NCBI GenBank assembly: GCA_027704905.1
Contig: CM051020.1
Location: 2,829,599-2,893,598, forward strand
Origin: Muraenolepis orangiensis
Lineage: Eukaryota > Chordata > Actinopteri > Gadiformes > Muraenolepididae
Direction of reading: 5' to 3'
Length of the DNA stretch: 64,000 bases
A program made the position numbers and the translations under genes. The notes below the pieces were generated by a model, which was not told the DNA's origin, made no database searches, and saw only the letters and a program-made list of their open reading frames with translations. Positions 21,880-38,100 of the stretch are shown one piece after another (the stretch's first letter is position 1; each line of letters starts with the position of its first letter).

Positions 21880-21977
<98 letters not shown>

Positions 21978-21985
21978 CGTGGTTT
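21860..21985. repeat. (GA)n-rich tract
   Basis: About 125 bp of AG repeat with a few GG interruptions. A shorter GA tract lies at 21619-21655. Confidence 0.95.
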
Positions 21986-22315
21986 GTGAAGGGGAGAAGG
22001 ACACAAGAAAGATCTCTCTCTCCTAAAGTCAGCCCTGCGGACTAACTCTTTTTGTTAATGTACCTTATGTCGGTTTCCGTTCATTCCAAACGTTCTAAAC
22101 GTTCCGAATGTGTGTTTTGGTTGTAATGTTTTATTGTAGTCTCTCTGTTTGCTTAGAGAGGATGACCTAAGTCTGCCTGCAGGTCACACGCACACATCAG
22201 AGTAAACAGCCTACACATCGGAGAGGGGGGGGGGGGGTGATCGATCAGCTGTTCCAACTTCCAGCTCCAAATCGATCCAGCTTCAAGAGACCTGCACCAG
22301 GGATTAAAAACAAAG
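21986..22315 (+). other. Possible 5' untranslated exon of steap1
   Basis: A non-coding stretch between the promoter-like block and a good splice donor (ACAAAG/GTAACTTT at 22315/22316). The next plausible acceptor is CTCCTCAG at 23861-23868, directly before the first coding exon. The transcription start is not determinable from sequence. A poly-G run lies at about 22226-22238. Confidence 0.3.
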
Positions 22316-22576
22316 GTAACTTTACTTTAATTGACTTCACATTCAGACAATGTATGTGCATACATTAATATACAGGATTCATTCATTCATTCAACCAAAG
22401 GGGGGTTTGTCATTTCAAATCCCCCTTTGGTTGTTGACCGAATTCCTAATGTTAATTCAGAGTTCCAACGTTGTCTGAGTTACTTTTGGATGGAAACTTT
22501 TGTCCTAATCTGTCTTTCTGATTTCCTCTTAATGCCGACAGGGAATGAAACCCCCCTCTGTGCTCTGGAGTTATGT

Positions 22577-23730
22577 GACCTACTTCTTCTGTTATTAAAC
22601 CTATAAGTAACCTACTTTTCCTGTTATTAAACCTATAAGTAACCTACTTCTTCTGTAATTAAACCTATAAGTAACCTACTTCTTCTGTAATTAAACCTAT
22701 AAGTAATCTACTTCTTCTGTAATTAAACCTATAAGTAATGTACTTCTCCTGTAATTAAACCTTATTCTGTTATTAAACCTATAAGTAACCTACTTCTCCT
22801 GTAATTAAACCTATAAGTAACCTGCTTCTCCTGTAATTAAACCTATAAGTAACCTACCAACCTACCAACCTCTTCTGTAATTAAACCTATAAGTAATCTA
22901 CTTCTCCTGTAATTAAACCTTATTCTGTTATTAAACCTATAAGTAACCTACTTCTCCTGTAATTAAACCTATAAGTAACCTACTTCTCCTGTAATTAAAC
23001 CTATAAGTAACCTACTTCTTCTGTAATTAAACCTATAAGTAACCTACTTCTTCTGTTAATAAACCTATAAGTAACCTACTTCTCCTGTTATTAAACCTAT
23101 AAGTAATCTACTTCTTCTGTAATTAAACCTTATTCTGTTATTAAACCTATAAGTAACCTACTTCTCCTGTTATTAAACCTATAAGTAACCTACTTCGTCT
23201 GTTATTAAACCTATAAGTAACCTACTTCTTCTGTAATTAAACCTATAAGTAACCTACTTCTCCTGTAATTAAACCTATAAGTAACCTACTTCTGTTATTA
23301 AACCTATAAGTAACCTACTTCTTCTGTTATTAAACCTATAAGTAACCTACTTCTTCTGTAATTAAACCTATAAGTAATCTACTTCTTCTGTAATTAAACC
23401 TTATTCTGTTATTAAACCTATAAGTAACCTACTTCTCCTGTTATTAAACCTATAAGTAACCTACTTCTTCTGTAATTAAACCTATAAGTAATCTACTTCT
23501 CCTGTAATTAAACCTTATTCTGTTATTAAACCTATAAGTAACCTACTTCTCCTGTAATTAAACCTATAAGTAACCTACTTCTCCTGTAATTAAACCTATA
23601 AGTAACCTACTTCTTCTGTTAATAAACCTATAAGTAACCTACTTCTCCTGTTATTAAACCTATAAGTAACCTACTTCTTCTGTTAATAAACCTATAAGTA
23701 ACCTACTTCTCCTGTTATTAAACCTTCTGT
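22577..23730. repeat. Minisatellite, 32-bp unit, about 35 copies
   Basis: Units of CCTACTTCTCCTGTAATT and AAACCTATAAGTAA. A shortened variant (AAACCTTATTCTGTTATT) recurs at about 22760, 22920, 23130, 23400 and 23515, which indicates a higher-order repeat. It lies in the putative first intron of steap1. Confidence 0.95.
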
Positions 23731-23875
23731 AATTAAAGCCAGTGGAGACCATGAGTAAAGCCCTGCTTTTACTTGAAATTGTGTCTTTTCTTATATAGAT
23801 ATAGATAGATAGATGTAGATATATAGCTATGTATAGACGCATGGCCAAACCAGTGTTGTCCTCCTCAGTAGGTGG

Positions 23876-29298
<5,423 letters not shown>

Positions 29299-29361
29299 AG
29301 AGACACCTGGGAAATTGATCTTCAGCAATGGTTTGTGTAGCAGACGACGCTACCACCAGTC

Positions 29362-29367
29362 ATTAAA
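29362..29367 (+). terminator. Candidate polyadenylation signal for steap1
   Basis: ATTAAA, 64 bases after the stop codon. A canonical AATAAA is at 30405-30410. Which one is used cannot be told from sequence. Confidence 0.3.
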
Positions 29368-29454
29368 ATGGCTCCTCCCGAAGACAAGGACACAGGGTGA
29401 TGAGTTTGAATCATCGTGAACAGAGCAGATGGAACATGCTAGAGTTCTTCCTCC

Positions 29455-29590
29455 AGTGTGTGGTGGAGGCTGTTTTAACTTGTGGGCCTTGATTAACAAG
29501 GACAGTACAGGTGTGCAGCCTCACCAGCCAATCAGTCTAACTCAGGCCAGATGAGGCTGTTTAAACCAGCCACCCACCACACACACACTC
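29455..29590. mobile_element. Small hairpin (MITE-like) element, copy 1
   Basis: The left part GTGTGTGGTGGAGGCTGTTTTAA is mirrored at the right end by TTTAAACCAGCC plus ACCCACCACACACAC, forming an imperfect inverted repeat around a 70-80 base loop. A related structure is at 31628-31722. Confidence 0.4.
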
Positions 29591-31627
29591 CACAGTTTGT
29601 TAATGTGTTCACCGCCAGGGATCGGGACACTACCTAAACACACCTTTGACAAGCGGTCTGCCCTCCAGACCTGCGAGCCACCTGAGAGTAGAAGACATGA
29701 GCACGTGAGCCCGATGTTCAGTGGACAGATACCCACGGATTTGGTGGAGAAACTTAGCACACCAGAGAGACTTTACAAGCTTACAAGTCACAGGGTGCTT
29801 TTTAACATTATCTGTGGTCATGTACAGAAAGTCAAAAACATGACGTAGACCTCTGTATTCTCTGACTTGAAAGCCAAACTCCTCAACAAAGATAAGGTCA
29901 CAAGACCCCAATGTATGAGTCCACACAATGTATGACTAAAATCAATCACGCAACGACCATTTTGATGCTGCTAACAATTTTTAAATGTGAAAATCACAAT
30001 TGCAGCTGTATTTGTGGAACCAATGGCCAGATTGACCTCAGGTTCAGCTCAAATGAAAGGTGTGGAGGATGTCACTTTGATTCACTGATTCCAAATTCTG
30101 AATTTGTCCGATTAATGCAGAATCAAGCCCAGATGTGTAGTGACCTCAATTAGCACAAACCCATTCCTTACATAAATGCTTATTTTTTATTGAGCTTCTG
30201 GAGAACCTATATATTACTGTATATACCCTTTGATTGATATCTCCATAGATTAGATTCAAAATCGATTCCAGATTCATCATTTCAGGATCCACTTAAGTCC
30301 GCTTTGCACAACAAAAAAAAAGCGTTGAAAGCGTAGTGTGAAGTGTAGAGGGGAAAATGTGTTTGACATTTGAAAAAGTTATATTAACTGATCAACTGTG
30401 CAATAATAAAAACACAAAGGCAAACCCAAGACAAAAATATATTTTAAAATAAACAAAACATGTATTTTTGGAAGTTCAAGATAAGAATTTAGATTCTTAT
30501 GTTCTATTTTTCACCCATAATACCTTCCATATACTCTGCTGCTGCTGCTGAAAACAATAGCTTTGTTATTAATAATCTTCATATGATGGAGATTTGCAGA
30601 CAACTATAATATAAGATTATTTAATTGAATCGATAATGCATTTGGATTAATGAACCAAAAAACTAAATCCATACCCAATTTTTGGCTTTATAGCATGAAG
30701 GCCTTTCTCTTTTTAGGCAAAACATTAGTGAACAGAAATCAGACCGGCTGATATACGGCAAAACAAATGAACATTAATAATACATAGTACAGTTGGCGTA
30801 GCCCCAGTAAGCTATAATAAGAACAGTATTCTTAAATGACAATACTTCAATGAGAATACAATGTGCATGTTCTGTAAATAGTCAAACAAGGACAGCAAAT
30901 AAGAATTCAGAAAAAAACCAGGTAGGATTTTGTCAGACGGACTATAATGGGAAGGATGTATAGTTAGTAGTATAGTTATTAATGTGCAATATTTACCAGG
31001 GCAAATTAACCAGGATGACCTACAAGAAATATATTATAGAAAGAAATGAAGAAGCTGATTTTAACTAACCCGCCCACAAACGTCTTGCATATTAATTCAA
31101 TCTGCAACTGTCTACAACCGCACTTATTACTACTCAATCAGTACATCTCTATTGCATACAATAGGCCTACTGTACACATCAAGCTGCTTCCAATGCAAGA
31201 GTGAGTCTAATGACCATTGACACATTTCCATTCTGTATTTATGAAAGTTGGCTATGATATGTGTATAAACATGCCACTGATTTAAGCTTGTTTGGTTTAT
31301 TATTTCCAGTGTGTAGTTGTTGCCCAGGTGAGATCACTGCCTATAACAAAGGACATATGGCAAGCAAAATAACAAGGAAGAAATACTACTTTGACTCCAA
31401 TTACAGGAAGTGTAACAGAATAAACCTGACAAGCCAGCAAAACAACCTAATTATCAGAATCTCAGACGAGGCGGAAGTCTGCCTTAAATGGCCGGACTTC
31501 TTCAGGGCTCCTCCCAACGACCAGGTCACAGGTCGATGAGTCACAGGTAGATGGGTCACAGGCCGATGAGTAAGCCTGTACATTGTTTGACAAGCAGAGC
31601 ATGTGGTACATGCTAGGCCTCCTCCTG

Positions 31628-31722
31628 GGTGTGTGTGTGTGTGTGTGTGGTGGCTGGTTTAACCTGTGGGCTTTGACCAAAAGGTGTGCTTAAACCTGCC
31701 ACCACCACACACTACCAACCAC
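31628..31722. mobile_element. Small hairpin (MITE-like) element, copy 2
   Basis: GTGTGGTGGCTGGTTTAA on the left is answered by TTAAACCTGCCACCACCAC on the right. The upstream flank (ATGCTAG, CTTCCTCCTC-like) and the loop resemble copy 1. Confidence 0.4.
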
Positions 31723-32082
31723 ACCTCCCACAGGCCACTGTAGTGTTATAAGTTTATTGTCACATCAAAGTTATACAAGTATAAGCAATGGGTGAAAATC
31801 TTATGTGCAAAACCCGACGACAGACAGCAGTTATAAAAATAAAAATAATAGAATAAAAAAGTAAAAAGTACAAACTGTATAAAGTTAAATATATAAAAAT
31901 ATAAAAGTGCATATATAAAATGCAATATATTAGCACAGAAAAAGAGCAATATATATAAATCAATGTAATAAAATATACATTGTTATATGCTATACGCCCT
32001 TGTTCAGCAGCCTGATGGCCTGACTGTGGAAGCTGTCTCTGAGTCTATTTGATACCACTTGATACTGCGGTATCGCCTGCCT

Positions 32083-32541
32083 TGTCACGAAGATGAGGGA
32101 GTGGGTTGGACCCCGAACGCAAACGCCGACAAGTGGAGAGTGATACGAACGGCTTTATTTCCAAATAAACAAGCACACACAAAACACAAGGGTGCATGGG
32201 GAGGACTACGTGAACGCAGAGTAAGTAGGCGACCGGGGTGCGTACTATCTCTCCGATAGTCAGCAGCCGGGCGATCACAACAGACGGGAGAACGTGCAGT
32301 ATACGTAACGACCTCACGCTGGGGTAAAGGATAGACAAAGTATATATACCCCAGGTGAGGTGATTAGCAATTGGACAAGGGTGAATATTGAGTCCAGGTG
32401 TGTGTGTGTGTGTATGTGTGTGGCCAGCGCACGTGGCTAGGCCACGCCCCCTGCCAACCAACGTGATTGTTGACAGGGGTGTGTGCGCCACCAGCGCACG
32501 TGGCTAGGCCACGCCCCCTGCAAACCACCGTAACCGTGACA
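32083..32541 (-). repeat. 3' LTR of the non-autonomous element
   Basis: 459 bp. Contains an internal duplication of GCGCACGTGGCTAGGCCACG (about 32428 and 32493) and a GT run at about 32399-32422. Confidence 0.9.
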
Positions 32542-32556
32542 GTACCCCCCCCTCAA
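32542..32556 (-). promoter_or_regulatory. Polypurine tract of the non-autonomous element
   Basis: The + strand GTACCCCCCCCTCAA reads TTGAGGGGGGGGTAC on the - strand, directly before the LTR, as expected for plus-strand priming. Confidence 0.75.
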
Positions 32557-33279
32557 CGGGCGCCTCCTGGCGTCCAACCCGGCTTGAAGGGGTGTTCCCG
32601 GTGGCAGTTGAGGGAAAATAACAGATCCCGACTGTAGCAGCGCGGGGGCCAACCCCGCCCCTCTGGACCGTCTGCGTCCCAGTCGATGATCCGGGGGGGT
32701 GGAGGAGATTTGGTGGGCGGGGTGGGGCCCGGGAAGAGAGCCACGGGGGGCTGCGGGCTGCGTGACGTCAGCAGACGGGAGCTGCGTGACGTCAGCAGAC
32801 GGGGGCTGCGTGACGTCGTCGGGCGGGTACGGCGTAGCGTCCGCAGACGGGGCCTGCGTGACGTCGTCGGGCGGATACGGCGCAGCGTCAGCAGACGGGG
32901 GCTGCGTGACGTCGTCAGGCGGGTACGGCGCGGCGTCAGCAGACGGGGGCTGCGTGACGTCGTCAGCCGGGTACGGCGCAGCAGACGGGAGCGGAGCGAC
33001 GTCCTCAGTCGGGTGCGGAGCGGCGTCGTCAGCCGGTTGCGGAGCGGCGTCGTCAGCCGGGTGCGGAGCGGCGTCAGCAGACGGGGGCTGCGTGACGTCG
33101 TCGGGCGGATCCGGCGCGGCGTCAGCAGACGGGGGTTGCGTGACATCGTCAGGCGGGTACGGCGCAGCAGACGGGGGCTGTGGGATGTCGTAAGGCGGGT
33201 ACGGCGTAGCGTCCGCAGACGGGGGCTGCGTGACGTCGTCGGGCGGGTACGGCGTAAGTCCGCAGACGGGGGCTGCGTG
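32557..33279 (-). pseudogene. gag-like repeat protein, 3' portion
   Basis: The - strand frame consists mainly of 45-bp units encoding PYPPDDVTQPPSADA-like peptides and 24-bp units encoding PHPADDAA-like peptides, followed by a unique Arg/Pro-rich end. The same units occur on the far side of the foldback element (36918-37290) in the same orientation, so the two parts were one gene. Low-complexity sequence of unknown function. Confidence 0.6.
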
Positions 33280-33304
33280 GTATGGGGTTCGATTTGTGCA
33301 AAAA

Positions 33305-33850
33305 CGATGTCCTAATTTGTCGTCTTCCCTGTTGTTGGTCGTGTTGTTAGGCATGTCGTCTTCCCGGTCGTTGGTTTTGTCGTCCCTCCCCGTCGTTGGT
33401 CGTCCTGATGCCCCATAGTGGTCCGTGAATGCATTGCAAGTGGGGCCGCTGTTGGTCGTGTTGTTAGGCACGTCGTCTTCCCGGTCGTTGGTCTTGTCGT
33501 CCTCCCCGTCGTTGGTCGTCCTGATGCCCCATAGTGGTCCGTGAATGCATTGCAAGTGGGGCCGCTGTTGGTCGTGTTGTTAGGCATGTCGTCTTCCCGG
33601 TCGTTGGTCTTGTCGTCCTCCCCGTCGTTGGTCGTCCTGATGCCCCATAGTGGTCCGTGAATGCATTGCAAGTGGGCCGCTGTTGGTCGTGTTGTTAGGC
33701 ACGTCGTCTTCCCGGTCGTTACTCTTGTCGTCTTCCCCGTCGTTGGTCTTGTCGTTACTCTTGTCGTCTTCCCCGTCGTTGGTCTTGTCGTCTTCCCCGT
33801 CGTTGGACTTCCTGATGCCCCTAGTGGTCCGTGAATGCATTGCAAGTGGT
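33305..33850. repeat. About 115-bp tandem subrepeats, left arm of foldback element
   Basis: Units contain GGTCGTGTTGTTAGGCA, GTCGTCTTCCCGGTCGTT, and GGTCCGTGAATGCATTGCAA. About four copies, the last with internal short duplications of GTCGTCTTCCCCGTCGTTGG. They are inverted relative to 36186-36850. Confidence 0.9.
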
Positions 33851-34412
33851 CTGGTCGTTGGTCTTCTGAATTAAATCGTTTTTAATTCAAATCAGTCAAT
33901 CGAGTTTCAGGGGTATGAAGTGAGCAAATGTGTTCAACACCAACTTATGGTTTAAAATTAATATTTTGCCCAAATTTATGAGAAATTATGTCACATCTTC
34001 ACAGCTACAGGGGGCTAGAATCGCGCTTTTATATACAACGTGAATTCATTCGGTGTGTCATAATATATATAATATATTTTATACTGAGATAATCCCCCTA
34101 TTGATTCAATCTGAGCACATAAGGGCTGAAACTAATTATTCCCACAATCTATTAATCTGATTTGTTGTGGCAATTCAATAATTATTCATTATTATTATTA
34201 TTATTATTTATTAATTAGACTTTCCACAGAGCACTGATATTCTGCAGTTAGTGTTTAAAGTGCATTAGGATGGTCACAAGTGAGCCGCCACTCGCAAATT
34301 CTTGGGCAAATCAGCCGCTCCTCAATTTTGAATGCGCGCGTATTCTCACATTTACGGTAAATCCATGCAAACGGACCGGTTTCTTATTCTACATCCACGG
34401 AGCTGATCGCTT

Positions 34413-35106
34413 CAGCCTTTTTTATCTTCATTTGATGTGGAATAAAACACAATTTTCCCAGTCTTAATGAAACTTGTACATTCGACTCTCTCTCTCGCTC
34501 TCACTAATCACTCACCGAATGAATTCACGTTGTATATAAAAGCGCGATTCTAGCCCCCTCTAGCTGTGAATACGTGACATAATTTGTCATGAATTTGGGC
34601 AAAATATTACTTTTTTTGTTTAATTAATTTAAACCATAAGTTGGTGTCTGAAACGGTCCAAATTGAAATGTATGACTGTGCATAACAAGAGGGTCAATAT
34701 CTTGAACACACTTGCTCACTTCATACCCCTTGAGACTCCATTGACTGATTCTTCTCCACTTTGGCTCAAACAGGGACTCAGACACTACACCCACAAGTAG
34801 CCTTGGACTGGAGGGAGATGACAATTAAAATGGGTCATAGGACAACGATGAAGATGTTGTTGGAAAGGTTTTGATCTGGAGAGTAACATATGTCAGTGTG
34901 AAAGGTGTGGGGGATTCCTGCTGCTCAGGGTTGCCCTTTGAACCTGGAACCTGGGTTACCTTTGAAGGCTCACAGGGAAGCCAAACAATATGCTACAGAC
35001 ATGGGATCAACAGTTTGGAAAGCTCTTGACCTGAGAGAAGAAGGTACCATGACTTACTGATCAAATCATTATTTACAGCCCCCATCACACCTCTGGCAAC
35101 CCCACG

Positions 35107-35181
<75 letters not shown>

Positions 35182-35626
35182 CCAGCCACACACTAGGTAA
35201 ATAGGATGTGAGCTAGCTCTTCCAGAGACAAAACAACAGGAAAGCACCTGGCCCAGACAGAATTACCCCCTCCTGTCTTGCCTTGGCCTGTGCTCCATCC
35301 ATCCTATACTTTATTTATGTTCCCTCTCGGTCACTCTTCACCTATCATGTGTAGTCCCTCGGGCCGACATAAGATGAGGACTGTCTAGGGTAGGCCTATT
35401 ACCACCGCTGCAGCTATGGTGTATGTAACGTTATCAGAGTACTTTTTATGTTAATTAGAAAAGGAGCTGGCCATCAGTAACAAACTAAATAAACTAAAAA
35501 GTGAGGGGCTGTCTGCAATTAATAACCATTTCATTCAGAACACTAATTTGAATTAGAAAAGGAGCTGGTTATCAGTAACAAACGCATGAGAAACTAAAAA
35601 CTGAGGGGCTGCAAGTCGCAACCTCC
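34413..35626. other. Central loop of the foldback element
   Basis: No transposase or other gene seen. Holds a third, more diverged partial copy of the arm sequence (about 34513-34770, same orientation as the right arm) and a (GCCT)n microsatellite (about 35110-35182). A fragment with AATTAGAAAAGGAGCTGG is duplicated (about 35454 and 35551). Confidence 0.6.
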
Positions 35627-36185
35627 TCCATCAGCTCCGTGGATGTAGAATAAAAAACCGGTCCGTTTGCATGGATTTACCGTAAAGGTGAGAATACGCG
35701 CGCATTCAAAATTGAGGAGCGGCTGATTAGCCCAAGAATTTGCGAGTGGCGGCTCACTTGTGACCATCCTAATGCACTTTAAACACTAACTGCAGAATAT
35801 CAGTGCTCTGTGGAAATAGTCTAATTAATAAATAATAATAATAATTAATAATTATTGAATTGCCACAACAAATCAGATTAATAGATTGTGTAAATAATTA
35901 GTTTCAGCTCTTATGTGCTCAGATTGAATCAGTATAAAGGTCGATAATAATTAATCTGCAGATTAATTATTATATATATTATATATATTATGACACACCG
36001 AATGAATTCACGTTGTATATAAAAGCGCGATTCTAGCCCCCTGTAGCTGTGAAGACGTGACATATTCTCATAAATTTGGGCAAAATATTAATTTTAAACC
36101 ATAAGTTGGTGTTGAACACATTTGCTCACTTCATACCCCTGAAACTCGATTGACTGATTTGAATTAAAAACGATTTAATTCAGAA

Positions 36186-36850
36186 GACCAACGACCAGAC
36201 CACTTGCAATGCATTCACGGACCACTAGGGGCATCAGGAAGTCCAACGACGGGGAAGACGACAAGACCAACGACGTGGAAGACGACAAGAGTAAACGACC
36301 GGGAAGACGACGTGCCTAACAACACGACCAACAGCGGCCCACTTGCAATGCCTTCACGGACCACTAGGGGCATCAGGACGACCATCGACGGGGAGGACGA
36401 CAAGACGCAACGACCGGGAAGACGACGTGCCTAACAACACGACCAACAGCGGCCCACTTGCAATGCCTTCACGGACCACTAGGGGCATCAGGACGACCAT
36501 CGACGGGGAGGACGACAAGAGTAACGACCGGGAAGACGACGTGCCTAACAACACGACCAACAGCGGCCCACTTGCAATGCATTCACGGACCACTAGGGGC
36601 ATCAGGACGACCAACGACGGGGAGGACGACAAGAGTAACGACCGGGAAGACGACATGCCTAACAACACGACCAACAGCGGCCCACTTGCAATGCATTAAC
36701 GGACCACTATGGGGCATCAGGACGACCAACGACGGGGAGGACGACAAGACCAACGACCGGGAAGACGACATGCCTAACAACACGACCAACAGCGGCCCCA
36801 CTTGCAATGCATTCACGGACCACTATGGGGCATCAGGACGACCAACGACG
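36186..36850. repeat. About 115-bp tandem subrepeats, right arm of foldback element
   Basis: About six copies containing TTGCAATGCATTCACGGACC and CGACCGGGAAGACGAC. They are the inverted counterpart of the left array, with more copies. Confidence 0.9.
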
Positions 36851-36917
36851 GGGAGGGACGACATTAACGTGGACATGGGTTCCACCTGTAGTTTTTGCAC
36901 AAATCGAACCCCATAGT

Positions 36918-37426
36918 GTGACGTCGTCAGGCGGGTACGGCGCGGCGTCGTCAGGCGGGTACGGCGCGGCGTCAGCAGACGGGGGCTGCGTGACGTCGTC
37001 AGGCGGGTACGGTGCGGCGTCAGCAGACGGGGGCTGCGTGACGTCGTCAGGCGGGTACGGCGCAGCAGACGGGTGCGGAGCGACGTCCTCCGGCGGGTGC
37101 GGAGCGACGTCGTCAGCCGGGTGCGGAGCGACGTCGTCAGCCGGGTGCGGAGCGACGTCGTCAGCCGGGTGCGGAGCGACGTCCTCCGGCGGGTGCGGAG
37201 CGACATCGTCAGCCGGGTGCGGAGCGACGTCGTCAGCCGGGTGCGGAGCGGCGTCGTCAGCCGGGTGCGGAGCGGCGTCGTCAAGCCGGGGCAGCGCGGT
37301 CGGTGCAGGAAAACCGAAAGTCATTCGAAATTTCGGAGCGGCCAACCACGCCCGAATATGTGCAATGTTGGCCTTTTCCTGGGCGACCTGGGCGATCCTC
37401 CACATGTCGTAGTTGCCGGGGTCCAT
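36918..37426 (-). pseudogene. gag-like repeat protein, 5' portion
   Basis: Starts at ATG 37426 on the - strand, 16 bases inside the right LTR: MDPGNYDMWRIAQVAQEKAN, then a short helical region and an array of PHPADDVA-type octapeptides (24-bp units), then PYPPDDVTQPPSADA units until the foldback element interrupts it. The N-terminal MDP and position fit a fish gypsy gag start. No capsid or zinc-knuckle domain is recognisable, so it is a reduced gag. Confidence 0.6.
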
Positions 37427-37442
37427 GGTGGTGAGGTCGTTC

Positions 37443-37897
37443 TGTCACGAAGATGAGGGAGTGGGTTGGACCCCGAACGCAAACGCCGACAAGTGGAGAG
37501 TGATACGAACGGCTTTATTTCCAAATAAACAAGCACACACAAAACACAAGGGTGCATGGGGAGGACTACGTGAACGCAGAGTAAGTAGGCGACCGGGGTG
37601 CGTACTATCTCTCCGATAGTCAGCAGCCGGGCGATCACAACAGACGGGAGAACGTGCAGTATACGTAACGACCTCACGCTGGGGTAAAGGATAGACAAAG
37701 TATATATACCCCAGGTGAGGTGATTAGCAATTGGACAAGGGTGAATATTGAGTCCAGGTGTGTGTGTGTGTATGTGTGGCCAGCGCACGTGGCTAGGCCA
37801 CGCCCCCTGCCAACCAACGTGATTGTTGACAGGGGTGTGTGCGCCACCAGCGCACGTGGCTAGGCCACGCCCCCTGCCAACCACCGTAACCGTGACA
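37443..37897 (-). repeat. 5' LTR of the non-autonomous element
   Basis: 455 bp, followed by the TGCCT target-site duplication. Confidence 0.9.
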
Positions 37898-38100
37898 TGC
37901 CTGACGGTAACAGTGAGTACAGTTGGTGGCTGGTGGGCAATGTCTTTATGATGCGTTTGGCCTTGGCCACGCACCGCTGGTTGTATATATCCAGGAGGGA
38001 GGGGAGCTCACCTCCAACCATATACTGGGCCGTCCCACCGCCCTTGAAGCGCTCTGCGCTCGAGGGCGGTGCAGTTCCCGTACCAGGCGGTGATACATGT

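Larger units (their letters stand above)
29368..31740. other. Intergenic region downstream of steap1
   Basis: May include the steap1 3' UTR. No other gene is recognised. It contains two related hairpin-like elements (about 29455-29590 and 31628-31722), AT-rich sequence, and a short GT run at 31629-31648. Confidence 0.45.
33281..36915. mobile_element. Foldback-type element with long inverted arms made of tandem subrepeats
   Basis: The two ends are inverted copies (left TATGGGGTTCGATTTGTG, right the exact complement, continuing to 25 bases). From each end inwards lie a tandem array of about 115-bp units (about 4 left, 6 right, in inverted orientation), then a unique segment (about 33833-34410 and 35627-36212, inverted), then a central loop of about 1.2 kb. 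No transposase is visible. The right end reads CCCCATAGTG followed by TGA, which would fit a CACTA-type terminus; the left end lacks the matching CAC. The flank repeats (GCTGCGTG before, GTGACGTC after) show it interrupted the gag-like array. Confidence 0.8.
32083..37897 (-). mobile_element. Non-autonomous Ty3/gypsy-like LTR element (gag remnant only)
   Basis: Terminal LTRs of 459 and 455 bp (TGTCAC...GTGACA) differ by one substitution and 4 bases of GT-repeat length. The 5-bp target duplication is TGCCT. A polypurine tract next to the left LTR and a gag-like ATG just inside the right LTR show that it reads on the - strand. The interior has no protease, RT, RNase H or integrase, only a proline/aspartate-repeat gag-like frame, itself interrupted by a foldback element. 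Mobilisation must have been in trans. Confidence 0.85.
31741..38100 (-). mobile_element. Rex/L2-like LINE copy split by a 5.8-kb insertion
   Basis: The left part 31741-32082 is the LINE 3' tail (matches 24335-24600, including CCCTTGTTCAGCAGCCTG and CTGCGGTATCGCCTGCC). The right part 37898-38100 resumes exactly where the left stops (TGCCTGACGGTAACAG, GGCAATGTCTTTATGATG). In the uninterrupted copy at 24575-24650 the two halves are contiguous. The intervening LTR element is bounded by the 5-bp duplication TGCCT (32078-32082 and 37898-37902). Confidence 0.88.

Noticed and set aside
22577..23730. CRISPR-like regular repeats
   Set aside because: Units are directly adjacent with no unique spacers, in a eukaryotic genome; this is a minisatellite. 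The same holds for the other tandem arrays.
32686..33315. + strand frames (Arg/Gly/Val-rich) over the gag-like repeats, and the many TGACGTC (CRE-like) motifs there
   Set aside because: They are the complement of - strand repeats encoding Asp-Asp-Val; the CRE-like sites are a by-product of codon repetition.
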